A DNA stretch of 21,368 nt, from NCBI GenBank assembly GCA_018712705.1, contig DVGM01000012.1, positions 1 through 21,368 on the forward strand, given 5' to 3'. The notes under the pieces were generated by a model. That model was not told the origin of the DNA. It worked only from the letters and a program-made list of their open reading frames with translations, and made no database searches. The stretch comes from Aphodousia faecalis. GTDB lineage: Bacteria > Pseudomonadota > Gammaproteobacteria > Burkholderiales > Burkholderiaceae_F. Shown here piece after piece: positions 15,958 to 21,368 of the stretch (positions are counted from its first letter, which is position 1; every line of letters starts with the position of its first letter). Made by a program: the position numbers and the translations under genes.

Positions 15958-16614
15958 TTAGGGTGTCAAGGTCTTAACGCCGTCTTTTGTTCCTAAAAGC
16001 AAAACATCGGCGCCTCGTTTAGCAAATAAGCCTACCGTCACAACACCGACAATTTGATTGAGTTTTTCTTCCCAGTGAACCGGATCGTCAATCGCCCATC
16101 CGTGAACATCGAGGATTTTGTTTCCGTTATCCGTTGTGAAATCTCGGAGCACTGGACGACCGCCCAATTTTTCAATCTCTCTGGCAACCGCATTGACAGC
16201 CATCGGAATCACTTCAATCGGCAGCGGAAACTTGCCCAAAACATCAACCTTTTTTGATTCATCGGCAATGCAGACAAAGCGCTCCGAAACCATGGCGACA
16301 ATCTTTTCCCTGGTCAGCGCTCCGCCGCCTCCTTTGATCATGGCAAAATGCGGATCAATTTCATCGGCCCCGTCGACATAAACACTAATTTTTTCCACCT
16401 CATTGAGGTCAAGGACCTTAAAACCATAGGCCTGAAGTTTATTGGTTGAGCGCACACTGCTTGAGACGCAAGCAGGCACCGAGATACCGCTTTCTTTGAG
16501 CGCGTCAATAAAACAATCAACGGTCGATCCCGTTCCAACCCCTAGAATTTCGCCGGGTTTTACATATTGCAAGGCTGCCTGTCCGACGGCTTTTTTAAGT
16601 TCCTGCTGATCCAT
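15958..16614 (-). CDS. rpiA: Ribose-5-phosphate isomerase A
   Basis: A 218-residue cytoplasmic enzyme that interconverts ribose 5-phosphate and ribulose 5-phosphate in the non-oxidative pentose phosphate pathway, so feeding PRPP synthesis. Motifs are the phosphate loop GTGSTV (27-32), DGADEID (81-87), KGGGGAL (94-100) and TREK. The catalytic residues known from E. coli (D81, D84, K94, E103) fall at the same positions here. Length matches the family (219 in E. coli). The start is ATG 16614, with AGAGG four bases upstream. It is single, convergent with yggX and divergent from the histidine kinase. Confidence 0.97.
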   Translation of the reverse strand: MDQQELKKAVGQAALQYVKPGEILGVGTGSTVDCFIDALKESGISVPACVSSSVRSTNKLQAYGFKVLDLNEVEKISVYVDGADEIDPHFAMIKGGGGALTREKIVAMVSERFVCIADESKKVDVLGKFPLPIEVIPMAVNAVAREIEKLGGRPVLRDFTTDNGNKILDVHGWAIDDPVHWEEKLNQIVGVVTVGLFAKRGADVLLLGTKDGVKTLTP

Positions 16615-16643
16615 AACGACCTCTTGTGAATCAATATTTCAAC

Positions 16644-16691
16644 AACACAGATTTTAAATGACGGCTATCATTCGGTGTTAGAACTTTTTTT
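16644..16691 (+). other. Weak nested hairpin and T7 run before the kinase gene
   Basis: AACAC (16644-16648) can pair with GTGTT (16675-16679), and inside it ATGA (16658-16661) with TCAT (16668-16671). TTTTTTT follows at 16685-16691. It is shaped like a terminator or attenuator, but the stems are short and AT-rich, and no + strand gene ends before it. It may be chance, or an attenuator in the kinase leader. Confidence 0.2.
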
Positions 16692-16778
16692 GTTTTGAAT
16701 ACTGTGGAAAGAGCGACCCCTATTTTTGCCGTCGAGACTTTCAAAAGTCTAGGCGACAAGACATTTCGAGGACAAAGC

Positions 16779-19088
16779 ATGTTCGGCGTCATCATGACGT
16801 GGATCATGCTCATTTGCGTGATTATCGGAATGATTTTCATCGGCCGTGTTATTCAATCAGAAGACCAAAAATCACAACTGTCTCAGTTACACCAAACAAC
16901 AGAACTGTGGGCTGAATCTTTTTCCATTCGTCTAAATTCCGATTTAGACCGCCTCGGTCAGTTACACAACGCACTGCCTCAAAATCTAAGCTTCCGAGAC
17001 AATCTATCCAGATTAGAGCAGCAGACTAGGGAGCTGATGCAGCAGCGAGCCGAAATTCTCGAAATTAATTACCTCGATGGAAACAATCGCGTTGTTGCTT
17101 CTTTTGCTTCACCGCATCCTTTCGGCGACATTACGTTACGAACCGGGGAGCGCTATCAAAGACCCAGTACCATGGGCGCCATTCTTCGTTCCAGACGAAC
17201 CGGATCTTCTTCATTTTCAGAACCCTACTCGTTGCCTATTGAAGGATCGCCATTTATCGATCTGGTGTCCCCAAGCATCGTAGGGGGTGAGCGCTATTTG
17301 CAAATTTCTCGTTTGTCTATTTGGTCACTTTTGCGTCAAGCAACTCAGAGCCGTCGGGATGCTTCTTTTCGCATTAGTCTGCTCTACAACAGTGAACCGA
17401 TTGTTGCCGCCAGTACAGACTCACGCAGACAAACGATCACTTACAAAATGCACCTTTCCCCTCTTCCTGCGGGCTTTGAGTTGCAAGTTTCAAGTTATGC
17501 TCAAGGTCTATTAACCCAGAACACTCTTTTCTGGGTGATCAGCGCACTGGGAATCTTTTTGGTCGTCGCTCTCTTGGGATTGATCCGCTTCAATTGGAGA
17601 CAAAACAGCACAGAAACCGCACTACGCGCAGAATCTGCGCTTAGAAAAACCATCGCTGACAGTCAATTGTCCGGTCTGCAGGTAACCGACAGAAACGGTC
17701 GTATTGTTTACACAAACCGCACGTTTACCGATTTACTGGGTTTGAGCGCCAATGAGCATCTAATCGGGCAGTTACCTCCCTATTCTTACTGGCCTAAAGG
17801 CGACGCAGGCTTTCGTTTAATGGAGTTATTTGACACGATTAAACGGGGGCAAATGACAACAACCAGTTATGAATTTCATCCTCTGAGACCCGATGGTTCC
17901 ACTTTCAGTGCGTTTATCCACATCTCACCCATGATTACCGTTGAAGGTACCCATTTAGGATGGCTGTGGACACTGACCGATATTTCCGAAATTCGTCAAG
18001 CACAGGAAAGAGTCACTGCAGCGCATGAACGATTCACTCGCGTTCTCGAGTCTATGCAGGATGCTATCAGCGTGGTTGACCCCCAAACCAACGTGTTGCT
18101 TTTTTCCAATACTGTCTACGATTCTCTCTTCGGAGAAACCAGTCAAGGTCATCTTCAAGCACACATGGAACTCATTAATCAAATGGGTGAAAAGAAAGTT
18201 AAAGAGGCTTCGGATATATCTTCCGATATTTACCTCGAAGATCTTGACCGCTGGTTTGATTTGCACGAGCGCACCATCACATGGACAGACCGTACGGCTG
18301 TTAGGTTGCAGATTTTGTCTGACATCACAGAAAGACGTAAAAATGAAAACCTGCTTGTTGAACAACAAGCGCGCTCGGAATTGAATTCGCGACTGGTGAC
18401 AATGGGTGAAATGGCGAGCTCACTTGCTCACGAGCTAAATCAACCTCTGACAGCTATCTCTAATTACGCCTTTATTGTTTCGAGCTTAATGAAAAAGGCA
18501 GGCGTGCCTGAAGAGCATGAAATGTTTTATTCCATCTCGCGTATTGAGGCACAAGCCCAAAGAGCCGCGGCGATTATTCAAAGAATTCGTTCATTTACTA
18601 AACGAAGTGAACCGAAAATGGAGTCTATTCCTGTCATGAATCTGATTAAGGAAGTGATGGAATTGGCCTCCATTCAAGCCAGAAGACACAATGCGAAGGT
18701 TCAGTACTACGTTGCCCCTGATATCACCAATGTCTGGTGTGATGAAATTATGATCGAACAGGTTCTCTTGAATTTGATCAAAAATGGCATTGAAGCCAGT
18801 GTTGGGATCGAGGGACAAAAACCGGAAGTCACCCTGACAGTTTATAGCGGCATTGATCACCACATTATTTTTGAAGTTGCCGATAACGGCGTTGGCATTG
18901 ATGATGAACATAAAGCTCAACTGTTTGATCCGTTCTTTACGACCAAGTCCACGGGGATGGGAATGGGCTTAAACATCTGCCGAACCATCGTTGAATTGCA
19001 CCATGGTCGCCTAACGATATCGGACAATATCGGAAGAGGAACAATTTTTACATTAACGCTTCCATCCGAAAACAAACAAACAGTTTAA
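16779..19088 (+). CDS. Membrane PAS-domain sensor histidine kinase
   Basis: A 769-residue inner-membrane sensor. Two spans (about 3-22 and 249-271) flank a periplasmic domain of some 225 residues with no motif I recognise. Two PAS-like domains follow (about 285-405 and 415-520). The phosphoacceptor helix has H551 in SLAHELNQPL. The ATPase domain shows the N box NLIKNG (665-670), DNGVGID (702-708), DPFFTTK (717-723) and GMGMGL (726-731). It resembles FixL/DctB/TodS-type kinases that pair with FixJ-like regulators, which is what follows 49 bases later. I chose ATG 16779 because GAGGA lies six bases upstream and the first span begins there. A TTG at 16695 would add 28 residues without a ribosome binding site. 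The stimulus is unknown. Confidence 0.92.
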   Translation: MFGVIMTWIMLICVIIGMIFIGRVIQSEDQKSQLSQLHQTTELWAESFSIRLNSDLDRLGQLHNALPQNLSFRDNLSRLEQQTRELMQQRAEILEINYLDGNNRVVASFASPHPFGDITLRTGERYQRPSTMGAILRSRRTGSSSFSEPYSLPIEGSPFIDLVSPSIVGGERYLQISRLSIWSLLRQATQSRRDASFRISLLYNSEPIVAASTDSRRQTITYKMHLSPLPAGFELQVSSYAQGLLTQNTLFWVISALGIFLVVALLGLIRFNWRQNSTETALRAESALRKTIADSQLSGLQVTDRNGRIVYTNRTFTDLLGLSANEHLIGQLPPYSYWPKGDAGFRLMELFDTIKRGQMTTTSYEFHPLRPDGSTFSAFIHISPMITVEGTHLGWLWTLTDISEIRQAQERVTAAHERFTRVLESMQDAISVVDPQTNVLLFSNTVYDSLFGETSQGHLQAHMELINQMGEKKVKEASDISSDIYLEDLDRWFDLHERTITWTDRTAVRLQILSDITERRKNENLLVEQQARSELNSRLVTMGEMASSLAHELNQPLTAISNYAFIVSSLMKKAGVPEEHEMFYSISRIEAQAQRAAAIIQRIRSFTKRSEPKMESIPVMNLIKEVMELASIQARRHNAKVQYYVAPDITNVWCDEIMIEQVLLNLIKNGIEASVGIEGQKPEVTLTVYSGIDHHIIFEVADNGVGIDDEHKAQLFDPFFTTKSTGMGMGLNICRTIVELHHGRLTISDNIGRGTIFTLTLPSENKQTV

Positions 19089-19137
19089 AATGCTTTTTCG
19101 TTAACAAAACTCACGGCCTATTGCCTACATTGAAATT

Positions 19138-19788
19138 ATGTCTTTTCCCGCATTCAATTTTGACAATATCCGCAAAGAACCTCTGGGAACCGTCTATCTT
19201 GTAGACGACGATGCAGATGTGCGTGATTCACTGCGCAGATTATTGGAATCACAGGACTATCGGGTTGAAGCTTATGACAGCGGTGAAGCATTCATCGCCA
19301 AGTATGATCCGAACGCCATTGCTGTGCTCTTACTCGATCAACGTATGCCCGGAATGCCCGGCACTGAAGTCCAAGATCACCTCATTGCAAGAAAAGCGAC
19401 TATTCCTATTGTCTTTTTAACTGGACACGGTGACGTTCCGATGGCTGTGAGTGCCCTAAAAAAGGGAGCGGCCGATTTCTTGCAAAAGCCGGTAAAGATT
19501 GAAATCTTATTACCCTTGATTTCTCGACTTTTGTCTGAGGCTCGTGAGCAGCGTGTTAAAAGTGAGCGTCAATCTCTCAATGAAGCGATGCTCTCCAAAC
19601 TCACGCCACGTGAACAACAGGTGCTTGAACGCATCGTTGCCGGTCGGCTTAATAAACAAATCGCCGATGACTTGGGTATTTCTATTAAAACAGTTGAAGC
19701 CCACCGTGCTTCAATTATGGATAAAACCAATTCGGGAACAGTCGCCGATTTGATGCGTGTTGTCATGAGTGCCAACAAGCAAATTTAA
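19138..19788 (+). CDS. FixJ/NarL-type response regulator with LuxR-type HTH
   Basis: A 216-residue two-domain regulator. The receiver domain (about 17-130) has the acidic pocket D23-D25, the phosphorylation site D67 in LLLDQRMPG, T95 in FLTGHGD and K117 in LQKPVK; this wording is characteristic of the FixJ/TodT/TtrR group. The C-terminal LuxR-type helix-turn-helix (about 153-212) includes LTPREQQVLERI and NKQIADDLGISIKTVEAHR. It would bind DNA when phosphorylated by the kinase encoded just upstream. No Shine-Dalgarno sequence precedes the ATG, only CATTGAAATT. A possible TTAACA/TACATT pair (19101-19106, 19126-19131; 19-base gap) would start transcription at or near the ATG, so leaderless translation is conceivable. 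Target genes are not identifiable. Confidence 0.93.
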   Translation: MSFPAFNFDNIRKEPLGTVYLVDDDADVRDSLRRLLESQDYRVEAYDSGEAFIAKYDPNAIAVLLLDQRMPGMPGTEVQDHLIARKATIPIVFLTGHGDVPMAVSALKKGAADFLQKPVKIEILLPLISRLLSEAREQRVKSERQSLNEAMLSKLTPREQQVLERIVAGRLNKQIADDLGISIKTVEAHRASIMDKTNSGTVADLMRVVMSANKQI

Positions 19789-19807
19789 TCTGCGGAAAAT
19801 TACCTCA

Positions 19808-19839
19808 AAAGTCCGCTTCCTCAAAAGCGGACTTTCTTT
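19808..19839 (+). terminator. Terminator of the two-component operon
   Basis: AAAGTCCGCTT (19808-19818) pairs perfectly with AAGCGGACTTT (19825-19835) around a six-base loop and is followed by CTTTC. It lies 19 bases after the regulator's stop, in the 71-base gap before folD. Confidence 0.9.
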
Positions 19840-19859
19840 CATATAGGCCATTGATCGTT

Positions 19860-20708
19860 ATGTCAGCTCAACTCATTGACGGAAAAGCCATTGCTCAGGC
19901 TATTAGAGCGCATACAAAGCAAGCGGCTGCAAAGTTACGCCGTGCGCCTGCTTTGGCGGTTGTGATGGTTGGGGAAAATCCTGCCAGCGCCGTCTATGTT
20001 CGCAATAAAGTCAAGGCTTGCAACGAAGTCGGAATTACCTCGATTGAGCATCGTCTTCCAAGCGATTGTTCTGATGAGAGATTATTGCAGGTCATTCGCG
20101 CTCTCAATGAAGACGCTTGTATTGATGGTATTTTGGTTCAATTGCCGCTGCCTGAGCATATGCATGCCGGCCTTATCTTAGAAACCATTGACCCCAATAA
20201 AGATGTTGATGGTTTTCACATCTATAACACCGGCAAATTGGTAACGACCGGCGGAGGCTTTAAACCCTGTACACCTGCCGGCATCATTGAACTGCTCAAA
20301 GCCATTGACTATCCAATTGAGGGTAAGCACGCTGTCATTCTCGGACGATCCAATATTGTCGGAAAACCGCTGGCTATGCTTATGCTTCAGGAAAACGCGA
20401 CGGTAACAATGACTCATAGCCACACGCCGAACCTCAAACATTACACCCAAGATGCCGATATCTTGGTCGCCGCCATTGGCAAAGCGAAATATGTCACCGC
20501 GGACATGGTCAAACCGGGCGCTGTTGTTATTGACGTTGGAACAAACCGTGATGAAAACGGCAAGCTCTGCGGAGACGTGGACACGGAAAACGTTAAGGAA
20601 ATTGCCGGATGGATCACGCCCGTTCCAGGCGGAGTCGGTCCTATGACAATCGCCATGCTGATGTATAACACACTGCTGTCAGCACAAAAACGTCAGAACA
20701 TCATCTAA
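19860..20708 (+). CDS. folD: Methylenetetrahydrofolate dehydrogenase/cyclohydrolase FolD
   Basis: A 282-residue bifunctional cytoplasmic enzyme that oxidises 5,10-methylene-THF to methenyl-THF with NADP and hydrolyses it to 10-formyl-THF, supplying purine synthesis and fMet-tRNA. Diagnostic segments are MVGENPASAVYVRNK (catalytic Y46 and K50), GILVQLPLP (Q94), DPNKDVDGFH (111-120), the nucleotide-binding GRSNIVGKP and the C-terminal PVPGGVGPMT. Length is close to E. coli's 288. I chose ATG 19860, which gives the usual MSAQLIDGKAIA start; a TTG at 19851 lies three codons upstream. The final base of the TAA stop appears to be the first base of the group II intron inserted on the opposite strand. 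Confidence 0.96.
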   Translation: MSAQLIDGKAIAQAIRAHTKQAAAKLRRAPALAVVMVGENPASAVYVRNKVKACNEVGITSIEHRLPSDCSDERLLQVIRALNEDACIDGILVQLPLPEHMHAGLILETIDPNKDVDGFHIYNTGKLVTTGGGFKPCTPAGIIELLKAIDYPIEGKHAVILGRSNIVGKPLAMLMLQENATVTMTHSHTPNLKHYTQDADILVAAIGKAKYVTADMVKPGAVVIDVGTNRDENGKLCGDVDTENVKEIAGWITPVPGGVGPMTIAMLMYNTLLSAQKRQNII

Positions 20709-20710
20709 TC

Positions 20711-20780
20711 GGATAGGTAGGCAGTTATTCTGTCTACCGTCCTTCCACACCACTCATCGTACGGTTCCGTAATGGGCGGT
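20711..20780 (-). ncRNA. Group II intron domains V and VI
   Basis: Domain V (minus, 20780-20749) begins ACCGCC, which supplies a CGC catalytic triad. It forms a lower helix with GATGAGTGGT, carries a two-base CG bulge, and has an upper TACG/CGTA helix capped by GAAC. Domain VI (20742-20711) pairs GGA with TCC, GGTAG (20738-20734) with CTACC (20720-20716), and CAG with CTG. An A at 20714, unpaired between the lower helices and seven bases from the intron end, is the expected branch-point adenosine. Confidence 0.75.
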
Positions 20781-20782
20781 TA

Positions 20783-21334
20783 TTAATAACTTCCTTGAGT
20801 TCGTTTCTTATAAACACCCCCAAGACAGACCCATCCTTTTCGATGAAGAAAGCCATTGGTCAGCGTCGTCGCTAATATCCAACTGTTTGCCGTGTGCCAA
20901 TACGATTTGCGAGTATTCGCATATTGCCAAGCCGTCGATGCTGACGCACCCAGCTTCTGCAACGCTCGGTATTTCGTACTGACCTTTTTCCACTGCTTCC
21001 AGTAGATTTGCCTTATTAGTCGTCTCAACCATTTGTCCGTGTCTCGGACAAAAATCGCCATATCACTTCTCAAAAAGTAATTCACCCAGCCTCTCACAAA
21101 CTCTGAAAGCTGTTTTCTGAAGGCGTCCAGGCTTTGTCCTCGGCTTCGGCTCGTTATCTCTCTGAGCCGTTTGACACATTTGTCCTTGGATTTCTGATGC
21201 GGTTTGTCTTTGATTTTTCCATCCTTTTCGGCGTAAAAACCAAATCCCAAAAACTTCACATCGCTACTTCCAATGTAACGGATCTTCGTTTTCTCCTCGT
21301 TGAGTTTCAGGAAAAGTTTCTTTTCAGTAAACAA
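20783..21334 (-). pseudogene. Group II intron reverse transcriptase/maturase, C-terminal fragment
   Basis: About 180 residues corresponding to the end of the reverse transcriptase thumb and the maturase (X/GIIM) domain. The thumb entry is KLNEEKTKI with FLGFGFY. The maturase region shows RLREITSRSRGQSL, FVRGWVNYF, WLRRLIRQIYWKQWK and ANTRKSYW. The catalytic YADD box and everything before it are absent. Reading upstream in frame there is no start codon of the real protein; a TAA occurs at 21364-21362 after an IS-like hairpin. The stop codon lies just before domain V, the usual compact arrangement. The maturase part itself looks undamaged, so the truncation is at the 5' side only. Confidence 0.85.
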
Positions 21335-21368
21335 CTCTCGGCTAAAGCCGAAAGCTTTTATTTATCGT
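21325..21368 (-). mobile_element. Probable IS200/IS605-type end cutting the intron
   Basis: On the minus strand CTTTCGGC (21354-21347) pairs with GCCGAGAG (21342-21335), one pair being G-T, around a TTTA loop, followed by TTGTTTAC. A GGCTTTAGCC hairpin followed by a short TTGTTxAC tail is a common right-end form for IS200/IS605 and tnpB-only elements. It lies exactly where intron sequence should continue. Its boundary within 21325-21334 is uncertain, and its transposase would be beyond the window. Confidence 0.4.

Larger units (their letters stand above)
20708..21334 (-). mobile_element. Group II intron, 3' portion, inserted antisense at the folD stop
   Basis: On the minus strand a maturase-type reading frame is followed immediately by a domain V hairpin and then a domain VI hairpin, ending CTATCCGAT. 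That is close to the CTACTCGAT ending common in bacterial group II introns. The 3' end therefore falls at 20708, and the flanking exon resumes as TAGATGATG, the reverse complement of the folD 3' end. The 5' part (domains I-III and most of the reverse transcriptase) is missing from the window. An IS-like hairpin occupies the position where the reverse transcriptase should continue, so the copy is probably dead. Confidence 0.8.

Noticed and set aside
17955..18368. 137-codon minus frame opposite the kinase
   Set aside because: It overlaps the PAS and kinase-linker coding sequence and has no independent support.
9242..19835. Similarity of the AAGCGGACT words in the terminators at 9242 and 19825
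   Set aside because: The shared word is nine bases, and GC-stem terminators often resemble each other; no larger repeat unit surrounds them.
1..21368. CRISPR arrays, tRNA or rRNA genes, phage or toxin-antitoxin and defence modules
   Set aside because: No regularly spaced repeats, no tRNA-like cloverleaf or rRNA segment noticed, and every long frame is assigned to a known housekeeping, transport, signalling or mobile-intron family.

Overview
This window is mostly ordinary chromosomal DNA from a Gram-negative bacterium, probably a betaproteobacterium of the Burkholderiales. A gut-type Sutterellaceae relative (Sutterella/Parasutterella) fits best. That placement is inference: it rests on the leuS-lptE-holA order, a stand-alone THUMP RNA methyltransferase, a YggX protein, a long HrpA helicase with a C-terminal extension, and moderate base composition. 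No rRNA, tRNA, CRISPR array or recognisable defence system is visible.

Layout. 1-111: the right end of an IS200/IS605-type element followed by the last codons of a gene it seems to have cut, then a strong terminator. 198-1397 (-): an M20 peptidase-family amidohydrolase. 1398-1720: a divergent intergenic region with a TATAAT promoter and a structured leader about 160 nt long. 1721-3668 (+): xpt and an NCS2 xanthine/uracil permease, a purine-salvage pair, closed by a terminator. 3812-9264 (+): leuS, then lptE-holA-RNA methyltransferase. 9261-15552 (-): the operon hrpA, a membrane Fe-S oxidoreductase fused to a cytochrome-like domain, and a GtrA-family membrane protein. It converges on the methyltransferase gene so tightly that the two stop codons share the bases TTAA. 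15656-16614: yggX (+) and rpiA (-), convergent around a shared hairpin. 16779-19788 (+): a membrane PAS histidine kinase and a FixJ-type response regulator. 19860-20708 (+): folD. 20708-21368 (-): the 3' part of a group II intron (maturase/X region, domains V and VI), whose 5' side is cut by what looks like a second IS200/IS605-type end.

How the genes work together. Xpt and the permease would import and salvage xanthine. LptE, HolA, LeuRS, FolD, RpiA, HrpA and the methyltransferase are housekeeping. The two-component pair and the Fe-S oxidoreductase are the adaptive functions, and neither has its ligand or partner encoded here.

The least explained parts are the folded xpt leader, which has the layout of a small-molecule aptamer and covers the only good Shine-Dalgarno-like sequence, and the group II intron lodged antisense at the last base of the folD stop codon. 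Both window edges lie in IS-like hairpins, as expected if the sequence is an assembly contig broken at multicopy repeats.
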